From the IMG/VR virus record IMGVR_UViG_3300008119_000039, positions 20,522 to 84,521 of that record: a stretch of 64,000 bases of DNA; one strand, 5' to 3'. A program made the position numbers and the translations under genes. This stretch comes from a virus. The notes beneath the pieces were generated by a model, which worked only from the letters and a program-made list of their open reading frames with translations, did no database searches and was not told the DNA's origin. Of the stretch, positions 26,110 to 32,988 are shown piece by piece (the first letter of the stretch is position 1; each line of letters opens with the position of its first letter).

Positions 26110-27245
26110 ACAACATTATCGCATATAATAGTGTTTATTATTTTGATAGAGAGTTTAGTGAAATATACCCTCAGCTATCACATATGAACGATGTTAGATT
26201 GTTTGGTGGATTATTTTATCTTTATGCTAGAAATATGTCTATCAATGATAGAACAGAAACTATCCAGATACCATTGAAAACAACAGTGCTTGATTACTGT
26301 AGGTTGCCAAAATTTGAAGTTAAAGATATTGACTTCGAACTTATTTGTAATAATAGAGCAAGATTGTTAATGGATCAAGCTAAACAAGGCAACCGTAAAA
26401 TAGCAATTATGTGGAGTGGTGGCGTAGACAGTACACTAATTGCTACATCATTATTGAAAACTTGTACTAAAGATGAGCTAAAAGAAAACTGCGTAGTATT
26501 ACTTTCTCAAGATTCTATTATTGAGAATCCAGCTTTTTATGATAAGCATATACTACCAAACTTTGAACTGATGGCAGCAAATAACTTTGCTCACATAATG
26601 GGCAACGACAAATACTTATATGTAACAGGCGAAGGTAATGACCAATTATTTGCCAGCTTGTTTGTAATTGAAGCATTTAAGGTTTTTCATAAAGATCCTG
26701 AAAGTCCATATAAAGAAATTTCAGATAGTCTTATGATTCCATTCATACAACATAGAACTTCTTTTAATGAAAAAGATTCTACAAAGTTGTATAGAATCTT
26801 AGAGAAACTTTGTGTAGCATCCCCAGTTAAAATTCAAACTCCGTATCAATTTTTCTGGTGGTGTAATTTTGCATTGAAGTGGCAAAATGTATATGTTCGT
26901 TCTATGTTGTTTAGTCATCCAATAAATCGAAACAATATTAAACCTGAGATTAACTATACTACGTTTTTCCACAATGATGAGTTCCAGCAATGGACTATGA
27001 ATACTGTAAACAAGCATGGTAGAATAGGTAAAGATGATACCAACCATTCTTATAAAGAAGTGTGTAAAGAGATCATATATGAATATGATGGTAACTTAGA
27101 TTACAGAAAGAATAAAAATAAGTATGGTAGTTTCGGTAAAGTTATTATGAGTAAACACGCATCTAACTTTGTATTGGAAGATATATCGTTTTACAAGGAT
27201 ATTGATTTTATGGAAATGTATAACCCCATAAACGATTTCGTATAA
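26106..27245 (+). CDS. PP-loop ATPase, asparagine-synthetase C-domain-like
   Basis: 379 residues. An ATP-pyrophosphatase loop SGGVDST is at 104-110, and TGEGNDQLF at 174-182 corresponds to the SGEGSDELF motif of AsnB/beta-lactam synthetases. There is no N-terminal glutaminase domain (no Cys2), so ammonia or another amine is the likely nucleophile. It adenylates a carboxylate to form an amide. In a phage it may modify a peptide, nucleotide or lipid; unknown. Confidence 0.75.
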   Translation: MNNIIAYNSVYYFDREFSEIYPQLSHMNDVRLFGGLFYLYARNMSINDRTETIQIPLKTTVLDYCRLPKFEVKDIDFELICNNRARLLMDQAKQGNRKIAIMWSGGVDSTLIATSLLKTCTKDELKENCVVLLSQDSIIENPAFYDKHILPNFELMAANNFAHIMGNDKYLYVTGEGNDQLFASLFVIEAFKVFHKDPESPYKEISDSLMIPFIQHRTSFNEKDSTKLYRILEKLCVASPVKIQTPYQFFWWCNFALKWQNVYVRSMLFSHPINRNNIKPEINYTTFFHNDEFQQWTMNTVNKHGRIGKDDTNHSYKEVCKEIIYEYDGNLDYRKNKNKYGSFGKVIMSKHASNFVLEDISFYKDIDFMEMYNPINDFV

Positions 27246-27248
27246 ATA
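27241..27248 (+). promoter_or_regulatory. TATAAATA, T4-type late-promoter-like octamer
   Basis: Exact TATAAATA overlapping a stop codon and ending five bases before the iscU ATG. The transcription start would fall close to the ATG. The same arrangement occurs at 37437. Could be chance from the GTA-TAA-ATA context. Confidence 0.35.
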
Positions 27249-27253
27249 GAGTT

Positions 27254-27643
27254 ATGGCATACTCAGATAAAGTAATAGATCACTACGAAAACCCACGAAA
27301 TGTGGGTTCTTTCTCCAAAGAAGAGGAAGGTGTAGGAACAGGCATGGTTGGCGCACCAGCGTGTGGCGACGTGATGAAACTTCAAATTAAGGTGGATGCA
27401 GATGGCATTATTAGAGATGCTCGTTTCAAGACATATGGCTGCGGTTCAGCAATCGCCAGTTCGTCGCTGGTTACAGAGTTGGTTAAGGGTATGCACATTG
27501 ATGCTGCTAGTAGCATATCTAACTCTGAAATCGCACAAGAACTAGCCTTACCTCCAGTAAAGATTCACTGCTCAATCCTAGCAGAAGATGCCATCAAAGC
27601 AGCAGTTGCAGATTATAAAGCAAAGAATGATAACACTAACTGA
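27254..27643 (+). CDS. iscU: Fe-S cluster scaffold IscU
   Basis: 129 residues, normal length for IscU. The three cluster-ligand cysteines (Cys37, Cys63, Cys106) and Asp39 (PACGDV) are present, and the HscA-recognition motif LPPVK is intact before KIHC. It assembles [2Fe-2S] clusters delivered by a cysteine desulfurase; none is encoded in the window, so host IscS is presumably used. First of three coupled Fe-S genes. Confidence 0.93.
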   Translation: MAYSDKVIDHYENPRNVGSFSKEEEGVGTGMVGAPACGDVMKLQIKVDADGIIRDARFKTYGCGSAIASSSLVTELVKGMHIDAASSISNSEIAQELALPPVKIHCSILAEDAIKAAVADYKAKNDNTN

Positions 27644-27947
27644 GATTGCAGCAGCAAAGATTACATCTCATCTATCTAAAAGAAAAACTGGAATTGGAAT
27701 TAGGTTAGGTGTTAGAACAACAGGGTGTTCTGGCTTGGCTTACATTTTAGAATACGCTGACAAGTTGGAAGATACAGATGTTGTTTATGAAGATCGTGGC
27801 ATAAAATTGATTGTCGATCCAAAAAGTTTAGTATACCTAAGTGGAATGATAGTTGATTATGTACGAAATGGTCTGAACGAAGGATTTGAATTCAGTAACC
27901 CAAATGAACGTGACCGATGTGGTTGCGGAGAAAGTTTCAGGATATGA
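27627..27947 (+). CDS. iscA: A-type Fe-S carrier IscA-like
   Basis: 106 residues from the ATG at 27627, overlapping iscU by 17 bases. The three A-type cysteines are present: Cys34 (TGCSGLAY) and Cys98/Cys100 (RCGCGESF). It transfers clusters from IscU to apo-targets. Overlaps the next carrier by four bases. Confidence 0.9.
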   Translation: MITLTEIAAAKITSHLSKRKTGIGIRLGVRTTGCSGLAYILEYADKLEDTDVVYEDRGIKLIVDPKSLVYLSGMIVDYVRNGLNEGFEFSNPNERDRCGCGESFRI

Positions 27948-28249
27948 TAACAATCACAGAAAACGCTACTGCTAAAATTACAGACTTGCTGGCTGAACAC
28001 CAAGAACCATACATGCGCATTTCAGTTAAGGGTGGTGGATGTTCAGGTTTCTCATACGCATTTGGTTTTGAGTCACTTAAAGATGAAAGTGACTTTGAAC
28101 TCGGTACAGTTCTTGTAGATTCTATGAGCATGCAATACTTGCAGGGTGGTACTGTTGACTATACTGAGGACTTGATGGGTGCTGCATTTAAAGTGTCTAA
28201 TCCAAACGCAACTTCTACTTGTGGTTGTGGCTCCAGCTTTGCAGCATAA
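27944..28249 (+). CDS. erpA: Second A-type Fe-S carrier, ErpA-like
   Basis: 101 residues from the ATG at 27944. Cys33 (GGCSGFSY) and Cys93/Cys95 (TCGCGSSF) are the carrier ligands. It differs enough from its upstream neighbour to be a distinct subtype, and the FGFES and GAAFKVSNPNA segments are ErpA-like. It completes an IscU-IscA-ErpA operon. Confidence 0.88.
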   Translation: MITITENATAKITDLLAEHQEPYMRISVKGGGCSGFSYAFGFESLKDESDFELGTVLVDSMSMQYLQGGTVDYTEDLMGAAFKVSNPNATSTCGCGSSFAA

Positions 28250-28254
28250 AATAC

Positions 28255-28283
28255 TTTACTTTAATTCAATAAAGGTGTATAAT
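28255..28283 (+). promoter_or_regulatory. Early sigma70-like promoter for tRNA region
   Basis: TTTACT, 17 bases (TTAATTCA...), TATAAT. The predicted +1 is the G of a GTG at 28290. Lies 200 bases before the first tRNA. Confidence 0.85.
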
Positions 28284-28289
28284 TCTTAC

Positions 28290-28403
28290 GTGAACTCGAA
28301 AATGATATCCTTAGGTAATAAGCATCTACCACTACTAAGTGGTTGGGGATGTCCACACCCACAGTATACATTTGCGATTGAGTTAGATAGTGGGGTTCTG
28401 TAA
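28290..28403 (+). CDS. Possible leaderless 37-residue peptide
   Basis: A GTG sits exactly at the predicted transcription start and opens a frame to 28403; an in-frame ATG is at 28302. No ribosome site. The product contains a GWGCPHPQYTF segment. Support is only positional, by analogy with the ATG-at-+1 promoters elsewhere in this genome. Confidence 0.35.
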   Translation: MNSKMISLGNKHLPLLSGWGCPHPQYTFAIELDSGVL

Positions 28404-28431
28404 ATGTCTCAATATAACTAAGGAGAAACAT

Positions 28432-28479
28432 ATGTCAGTAGAAGAATATTGGAAATGGATTCACGATAACGTACAATAA
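28432..28479 (+). CDS. 15-residue peptide with strong ribosome site
   Basis: ATG at 28432 follows AAGGAG at ideal spacing. It encodes MSVEEYWKWIHDNVQ, an amphipathic tryptophan-rich helix. It ends seven bases before the first tRNA. Could be a real micropeptide or a coupling device protecting the tRNA precursor. Confidence 0.4.
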   Translation: MSVEEYWKWIHDNVQ

Positions 28480-28485
28480 AAATTT

Positions 28486-28570
28486 GCGACTGTGGTGAAA
28501 TAGGTAGACACAAGAGACTTAAAATCTCTCGCTGCAGAGCGTACCAGTTCGATTCTGGTCAGTCGCACCA
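28486..28570 (+). tRNA. tRNA-Leu (UAA)
   Basis: Acceptor GCGACTG pairs with CAGTCGC, with encoded CCA. The anticodon loop CTTAAAA gives TAA, and the long variable arm fits a class II tRNA. Confidence 0.95.
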
Positions 28571-28575
28571 AATTT

Positions 28576-28652
28576 GTCTCGTTAGCTCAGTTGGATAGAG
28601 CAACAGCCTTCTAAGCTGTGGGTCAGGAGTTCGAATCTCTTACGAGACGCCA
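28576..28652 (+). tRNA. tRNA-Arg (UCU)
   Basis: Acceptor GTCTCGT pairs with ACGAGAC, followed by GCCA. The anticodon stem ACAGC/GCTGT encloses CTTCTAA, anticodon TCT. Reads AGA codons, common in AT-rich genes. Confidence 0.95.
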
Positions 28653-28659
28653 AGTTGTT

Positions 28660-28734
28660 GGGCTGATAGCTTAATGGTAAAGCGTTCGACTCATAATCGA
28701 TTGAGTGAGAGTTCAATTCTCTCTCAGCCCACCA
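28660..28734 (+). tRNA. tRNA with CAU anticodon (Ile2 or Met)
   Basis: Acceptor GGGCTGA pairs with the TCAGCCC end plus ACCA. The loop CTCATAA gives CAT. The CGACTCATAATCG arm resembles tRNA-Ile2, which needs TilS lysidine modification, more than initiator Met. A second CAT tRNA is at 29753, so one of each is likely. Confidence 0.85.
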
Positions 28735-29212
28735 CTACTTTAATTGGGAAAGGTTTTCTAGAGTTTGCGTATTCTTTTGCAAAAGGAACTGTTGAGCAAC
28801 CATTTGTTTCGTCGCATTTGCCAGCGAATCGCTCGCATGTATTTGTAAGACAGTTAGTTAATTGCCTTACAGGTAATCCAGTTATAATGTTTATAACTTC
28901 TACTTTTGAAAGTATTTTATTTTGTTGATTCCAAACTCTTGCCTCATCTCTAATGAGTTCAGTAGAATCTACGTAATCAACAAAGAAATCTCTGGCATAA
29001 GTAACAGTTTTAAATATACCTAGTTTTGTATGAAGAACATAGTTGTCTTCTTCATCTCGTTCTCGAGTGACTTCTAATTTATGTTTAAAGAAATACTTTT
29101 TATTTTTAATCAGTAAGTTTTGCATTAATGTGTTCATTTCTTGAACATCACCAACGTCACGATGAAAAAGATCTTCTTTTGTGTTTATAAGTTTCATTGA
29201 TAAAAGATACAT
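28724..29212 (-). CDS. Minus-strand hypothetical protein inside the tRNA array
   Basis: 162 residues on the minus strand with a good GGGAG site before the ATG (29212-29210). Its last bases overlap the 3' end of the upstream tRNA on the other strand. The C-terminal third has three cysteines (LTNCLTNTCERFAGKC then NGCS), perhaps a metal site. All surrounding genes run the other way. Not recognised; coding is supported by length, ribosome site and the absence of any plus-strand gene. Confidence 0.65.
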   Translation of the reverse strand: MYLLSMKLINTKEDLFHRDVGDVQEMNTLMQNLLIKNKKYFFKHKLEVTRERDEEDNYVLHTKLGIFKTVTYARDFFVDYVDSTELIRDEARVWNQQNKILSKVEVINIITGLPVRQLTNCLTNTCERFAGKCDETNGCSTVPFAKEYANSRKPFPIKVVVG

Positions 29213-29233
29213 ATTTCTCCCAAGTAGTTTTAT

Positions 29234-29310
29234 GTGGGTGTGCTGCTGAATGGTTAGGCGACGGATTGCAAATCCGTTTTATGCAGGTTCAAGTCCTGTC
29301 ACCCACTCCA
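29234..29310 (+). tRNA. tRNA-Cys (GCA)
   Basis: Acceptor GTGGGTG pairs with CACCCAC, then TCCA. The anticodon stem ACGGA/TCCGT holds TTGCAAA, anticodon GCA. Confidence 0.93.
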
Positions 29311-29319
29311 AAATAATAT

Positions 29320-29348
29320 TTTACTTTAATTCACTTTTAAAGTATAAT
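29320..29348 (+). promoter_or_regulatory. Early sigma70-like promoter within tRNA array
   Basis: TTTACT, 17 bases (TTAATTCA...), TATAAT, 21 bases before tRNA-Glu. Gives the second half of the array its own transcript. Confidence 0.85.
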
Positions 29349-29369
29349 TGTATTTAGTTAGTTATTAAT

Positions 29370-29445
29370 GCTCGGTTCGTCTATCGGTCTAGGACACTGC
29401 CCTTTCACGGCAGGAAGAGGGGTTCGATTCCCCTACCGAGTACCA
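29370..29445 (+). tRNA. tRNA-Glu (UUC)
   Basis: Acceptor GCTCGGT pairs with ACCGAGT (one G-U), then ACCA. The stem CTGCC/GGCAG encloses CTTTCAC, anticodon TTC. Confidence 0.93.
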
Positions 29446-29446
29446 T

Positions 29447-29531
29447 GGAGATGTAGGAAAATTGGTAACCCCAGCTGACTGTAAATCAGCCACCTCTGGT
29501 ATTGTTGGTTCAAGTCCAGCCATCTCCACCA
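29447..29531 (+). tRNA. tRNA-Tyr (GUA)
   Basis: Acceptor GGAGATG pairs with CATCTCC, then ACCA. The loop CTGTAAA gives GTA. The long variable arm is as expected for bacterial tRNA-Tyr. Confidence 0.95.
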
Positions 29532-29534
29532 AAT

Positions 29535-29745
29535 CTCGTCGGTAGCAAACGTGATTGCTATAGCTTACTCAGTTTCATCGAGTCGGAGGTGGTCATCCGT
29601 AAAGCAGAGTGCCCAGTATTTTCCAGGAAAAATACATAAAAGGGAGTCCGAACCACTGGATAGAACTGTAACTATCAAGAGATCAAAACACAGTGACAGA
29701 GTGTGCAACTCAAGTAGGGGCGATGTGGAAGTTGTAGCCTACACC
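29535..29745 (+). ncRNA. Candidate structured RNA between tRNA-Tyr and tRNA-Met
   Basis: About 220 bases lie between two tRNAs with no convincing gene. Visible helices: CTCG 29535-29538 with CGAG 29579-29582, enclosing TAGCAA 29543-29548 with TTGCTA 29555-29560; GGTGGT 29588-29593 with ACCACT 29652-29657, enclosing CCC/GGG and the GTATTTT/AAAATAC hairpin at 29616-29635; GTAGG 29714-29718 with CCTAC 29738-29742. T4 itself makes stable RNAs of unknown function (RNA C and D) in its tRNA cluster. No group I intron core or known RNA family was recognised. Confidence 0.45.
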
Positions 29746-29752
29746 AAATTAT

Positions 29753-29826
29753 AGCGGATTAGAGAAACGGTATCTCGGAAGTTTCATATGCTTCAGTTGT
29801 TGGTTCGATTCCAGCATCCGCAACCA
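29753..29826 (+). tRNA. tRNA-Met (CAU)
   Basis: The acceptor pairs GCGGAT with ATCCGC, with an A-A mismatch at the first position, then ACCA. The stem GAAGT/GCTTC holds TTCATAT, anticodon CAT. It lacks the three G-C pairs of initiator tRNA, so elongator Met is more likely. Confidence 0.8.
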
Positions 29827-29843
29827 AACATAAGTAGTAGTGA

Positions 29844-29927
29844 GCGCAAGTGGTGGAATGGTATACACGCTGGTCTTAGAAGCCAGTTCCGAAGGGATTG
29901 AGAGTTCGAGTCTCTCCTTGCGCACCA
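29844..29927 (+). tRNA. tRNA-Leu (UAG)
   Basis: Acceptor GCGCAAG pairs with CTTGCGC, then ACCA. The loop CTTAGAA gives TAG; long variable arm present. Confidence 0.94.
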
Positions 29928-29954
29928 AATAACAATAACTGAAAGAGGTTAATC

Positions 29955-30131
29955 ATGGCAACAAAAGGTGGTAATCAAAAAACTCGTAAAGCAGATCCAA
30001 TGAAAACCAAGACTGGCAAAGATCGTCTTGGTCCATTAAATGTTGCACAGTTGACTGCATTAAAAGAAAGAACTTCTCATAAGAAAACAATTGCCAAGAT
30101 TCAAAAAGAAATAGATCGTAAATCAAAGTAA
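29955..30131 (+). CDS. Small very basic protein within tRNA array
   Basis: 58 residues with GAAAGAGG before the ATG. It is rich in Lys/Arg/Thr (KTRKADPMKTKTGKDR at the N-terminus and a KIQKEIDRKSK tail), with a leucine-containing helix in the middle. It likely binds nucleic acid; position among tRNAs suggests RNA, but that is inference. Confidence 0.65.
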   Translation: MATKGGNQKTRKADPMKTKTGKDRLGPLNVAQLTALKERTSHKKTIAKIQKEIDRKSK

Positions 30132-30156
30132 AGAATATTCCGCAGTAGTTTAGTTT

Positions 30157-30232
30157 GCCCCAGTAGCTCATTTGGTAGAGCAACTGATTAGTAATCAGTA
30201 GGTGGGCGGTTCGAATCCGTCCTGGGGCACCA
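30157..30232 (+). tRNA. tRNA-Thr (AGU), unusual A34
   Basis: Acceptor GCCCCAG pairs with CTGGGGC, then ACCA; the D stem GCTC/GAGC is intact. The anticodon stem ACTGA/TCAGT encloses TTAGTAA, so the anticodon is AGT at 30190-30192. A34 is rare in bacterial tRNAs outside tRNA-Arg(ACG). Confidence 0.85.
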
Positions 30233-30236
30233 ATAT

Positions 30237-30310
30237 GTCTCGATGGTGTAATGGCAGCATAAGTGTCTCCAAAACACTTGGTTGGGGTTCGAGTCCCTAT
30301 CGGGATGCCA
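30237..30310 (+). tRNA. tRNA-Trp (CCA)
   Basis: Acceptor GTCTCGA pairs with TCGGGAT (two G-U pairs), then GCCA. The stem AGTGT/ACACT encloses CTCCAAA, anticodon CCA. Confidence 0.9.
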
Positions 30311-30315
30311 AATAT

Positions 30316-30389
30316 GCAGGTAAGCCTAAGGTGGGACGCCAGCCTTCCAAGCTGCGCTGAGTGGAGTTCGATTCTCCCTACCTGCTCCA
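30316..30389 (+). tRNA. tRNA-Gly (UCC)
   Basis: Acceptor GCAGGTA pairs with TACCTGC, then TCCA. The loop CTTCCAA gives TCC. The D stem is weak. Last tRNA of the array. Confidence 0.88.
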
Positions 30390-30409
30390 ATTTTTTAATG
30401 GAGTGTAAT

Positions 30410-30892
30410 ATGAAACGTATCGACATCGATGAAGTAAAACAATTCATCGAAGCACAGAGTCCCAGCACTAAGATCTATATCGGTGGTGACTCTGACAGAT
30501 TTCTTATCGGAAAAGATTGGTACGCAGATTACACACTTGCCATTGTTGTTCATATTAATGGTAATAATGGATGTAAAATATTTGGCGAAGTTCATCGTGA
30601 GCGTGACTACGACCAGAGAAGAGATAAACCACGTATGCGTTTAATGAATGAAGTTTATAAGATTGCTGACTTGTATTTAAAATTACATGATGTATTAGAA
30701 GATCGTCAGGTAGAAGTACACCTAGATATTAACCCAAACGAAATGTATGGTTCGTCATGCGTTATCAATGAAGCAGTTGGATATATTCGTGGAATGTGCA
30801 ACGTAATTCCAATGGTTAAACCAAATGCATTCGCTGCTAGTTACTGTGCAGATCGTATGAAACAAATTATGTCTGACCGTAAGGCAGCATAA
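30410..30892 (+). CDS. DUF458/YkuK-like RNase H-fold protein
   Basis: 160 residues from the ATG at 30410; an upstream in-frame extension runs through two tRNA genes and is rejected. KIYIGGDSDRF with a following LAIVVH strand, a central Glu (FGEVHRERD), LDINPNE and a C-terminal KPNAFAASYCAD fit the RNase H-like DUF458 fold. The acidic residues could bind metals. Its position after the tRNAs may hint at RNA processing. Confidence 0.65.
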   Translation: MKRIDIDEVKQFIEAQSPSTKIYIGGDSDRFLIGKDWYADYTLAIVVHINGNNGCKIFGEVHRERDYDQRRDKPRMRLMNEVYKIADLYLKLHDVLEDRQVEVHLDINPNEMYGSSCVINEAVGYIRGMCNVIPMVKPNAFAASYCADRMKQIMSDRKAA

Positions 30893-30918
30893 ATATATAC
30901 ATTGATAACTGAGGTGAT

Positions 30919-31653
30919 ATGAAAACATATAGTGTTGAAACTTACGATGACTTGATACCTGACGATCTTAGATGGAGAGTCTGGGAATATATTCAAAATC
31001 AAACATTTCATGCTACCCGCAAAGATGTGTCCTACCCAACTCCTGGACACATCATTCACTATAAACCTATCGATAACAAGAAAGAATATCTTGACGATAG
31101 CGTACCTTCAGTAAACAATCAATACATGCATCGTTGTGTCTTTGGCGATTCCGAAAATGAATTGTTGTTTAAACACAAAGTTATACACGAACTTTGGAAA
31201 ACAATAAACAAGTCTACAGGTAACAAGTATGAGATAGCTGGAGACCAAGAAGGTATTGCAGATACTCCACCAAGATTGGCTCGTGTTTATTGTAATGCTC
31301 AACCAGAAGAAACTATTAAACGAAGTCATGGCATACATAGAGATACCATTGACCTAGATGAAACAAAACATTTCACATTAATGTATATTGCCAATCTACA
31401 TTGGTATCCAACATGGATGGCAGAAAATGTTTTTTATTCAGAAGATGCTAGTACAAGTGATAATCAAATCTGGCAACGTGGTTACGGACAATCTCGAGGT
31501 TTCCCTGTTGGATGGCCATATAAAATAGTTTCTCCTGTTGCTGGACGTGTAATCATTTATGACGGAAGAGCATTGCATACTACAAAACCATGTGCCCCAT
31601 GGGCTGACGAAATGCGTTATGCTGTAATTTTTAGAATTCGTGAAAAGGATTGA
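30919..31653 (+). CDS. 2OG-Fe(II) oxygenase-like protein
   Basis: 244 residues. The HxD ligand pair is in GIHRDTID; the distal His and the 2-oxoglutarate-binding Arg are in DGRALHTTKP and DEMRYAVIFR. This is the prolyl-hydroxylase-like arrangement. First of four jelly-roll proteins in a tightly overlapping island (30.9-34.8 kb) with two methyltransferases. Substrate unknown. Confidence 0.78.
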   Translation: MKTYSVETYDDLIPDDLRWRVWEYIQNQTFHATRKDVSYPTPGHIIHYKPIDNKKEYLDDSVPSVNNQYMHRCVFGDSENELLFKHKVIHELWKTINKSTGNKYEIAGDQEGIADTPPRLARVYCNAQPEETIKRSHGIHRDTIDLDETKHFTLMYIANLHWYPTWMAENVFYSEDASTSDNQIWQRGYGQSRGFPVGWPYKIVSPVAGRVIIYDGRALHTTKPCAPWADEMRYAVIFRIREKD

Positions 31654-31654
31654 T

Positions 31655-32347
31655 ATGGAATCTATGGAACAAAAACCAATTACTTATGTAAAACATAATG
31701 ATGAGGTTATTGATGAAGTACACAATCTCTGGCAAACTCCAGTAATTACTGCCAGACCATTTAGTGAAGACTTTATCTGTCAACTAGAAGAAGATGTAAA
31801 GTATCTGTTAAAACCTGGAGCACCTGCCACACTAAACAAAACTAATATCTGGGAATTGCCTGATCTACCTGATAGCTTTAGGGAAGTAGAGAAAAAGTTT
31901 ATCGAACTAACAGACAAGTACTATCGTCCACTAACAGAAATGCCCTTACCACCACTGTACTGTTCAAAGGGTTACTTCAGAGATATTAAACAGAATAGTA
32001 TATATCGTATTTCACCACATAAGCATGCTCAGACATTGGGTGTTGGTATAATCTATCTTACTGTGCCAAAACGCAATGCTGGTAATCTAGTTTTACTGGA
32101 CCCTCGTGGTGGCGTTATGTGGCACAATCAATTCACGCCATTTAAACGTATTGCTGTTGAGCGTGGTTTGCTGGTTATTCATCCAGGATATCTCGTACAC
32201 TTTGTGGAACCAACTGATTATGACAACGCTAGATATGATTATAGAAATGCATTGGTTTCTAATATTCACTGGAAGCACGCTGACTTTATTAAAGAACTTG
32301 AAAAGAATGAAGAATCCGTTTTTAAAATGGGGAGCATAGAAGTATGA
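31655..32347 (+). CDS. 2OG-oxygenase-like protein with altered iron site
   Basis: 230 residues from the ATG at 31655. It is a paralogue of the protein at 23151: both have LWQTPV/WWATPV-type starts, an LLDPRGGV or LVDPRGGV strand and a YLVHFVE-like distal His. However, the HNHGD motif of the paralogue is HKHAQ here, so the Asp iron ligand appears replaced by Gln. It may be inactive or use another metal geometry. Overlaps the next gene by four bases. Confidence 0.65.
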   Translation: MESMEQKPITYVKHNDEVIDEVHNLWQTPVITARPFSEDFICQLEEDVKYLLKPGAPATLNKTNIWELPDLPDSFREVEKKFIELTDKYYRPLTEMPLPPLYCSKGYFRDIKQNSIYRISPHKHAQTLGVGIIYLTVPKRNAGNLVLLDPRGGVMWHNQFTPFKRIAVERGLLVIHPGYLVHFVEPTDYDNARYDYRNALVSNIHWKHADFIKELEKNEESVFKMGSIEV

Positions 32348-32988
32348 TAAAGGTTAATATACCTCCTAGAAAAAAATCAAATCCTGGGGATACTGTAGAA
32401 ACAGAATTTCTTTTTAAAATTTTGCCAGATTTACCACATCCACCTGAAGAGTTATTGCGTCAAAACTTAGCCACAAATAAACACAATAACATACCACAAA
32501 TTCCGCACTTTGATGGATTCAAACGGGAAGATGGACAAACTGTTTCTCCAGAAATCAAAGCGTGGTTGTGTCCAGATAATTTAGATAAATGGGTACAGGA
32601 CAATATTGGTCCAACCAATCGTGGATTGATATATCGTAAAGTCTTGATTCAAGATGATAAGAAATTTTACCCACCACATATAGATGTAAATCGTAAATTT
32701 GTTATGCTCTATAATTTGGTGGATTCGGGTGGTGAGTTTTGTTACTGGCAAGAAAAGAACTTGCCTGTTATAAGAAGTATGCTAACTCGTGCTATGTGTT
32801 TTGATTATTCACAATTAACATTGATTGAGAAGTTTGTTCCACCAGTTAGAACTTGGTACCTAACTAATGTTCAAGCATTACACAGTGTTGAGAACTTATC
32901 TGCAGTTAGAGAGAATATTCAGTTTAATCTTGAGCCATGGGATCCGTTGGTAGTTGAACATTTAAAACCTATTAATAGAAATGTTTGA
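32344..32988 (+). CDS. 2OG-oxygenase-like protein
   Basis: 214 residues. HxD in PPHIDVNRKF, a GGEFCYW strand, then distal His and Arg in ALHSVENLSAVRENIQF. The order fits a jelly-roll Fe(II)/2-oxoglutarate enzyme of the aspartyl-hydroxylase or phytanoyl type. Overlaps both neighbours. Confidence 0.65.
   Translation: MIKVNIPPRKKSNPGDTVETEFLFKILPDLPHPPEELLRQNLATNKHNNIPQIPHFDGFKREDGQTVSPEIKAWLCPDNLDKWVQDNIGPTNRGLIYRKVLIQDDKKFYPPHIDVNRKFVMLYNLVDSGGEFCYWQEKNLPVIRSMLTRAMCFDYSQLTLIEKFVPPVRTWYLTNVQALHSVENLSAVRENIQFNLEPWDPLVVEHLKPINRNV

Noticed and set aside
29532-29752. Group I intron inside a tRNA gene
   Set aside because: No P7/S-type conserved core could be found, and both flanking tRNAs are complete.
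29551-29754. 67-codon plus-strand frame between tRNA-Tyr and tRNA-Met
   Set aside because: Non-ATG start, no ribosome site, and unusual composition; the helices seen suggest RNA rather than protein.
30263-30409. N-terminal extension of the DUF458-like gene
   Set aside because: It passes through two tRNA genes; the ATG at 30410 fits the domain start.
29953-30468. 171-codon minus-strand frame across tRNA-Thr, tRNA-Trp and tRNA-Gly
   Set aside because: It runs antisense through three well-formed tRNAs and a plus-strand gene.
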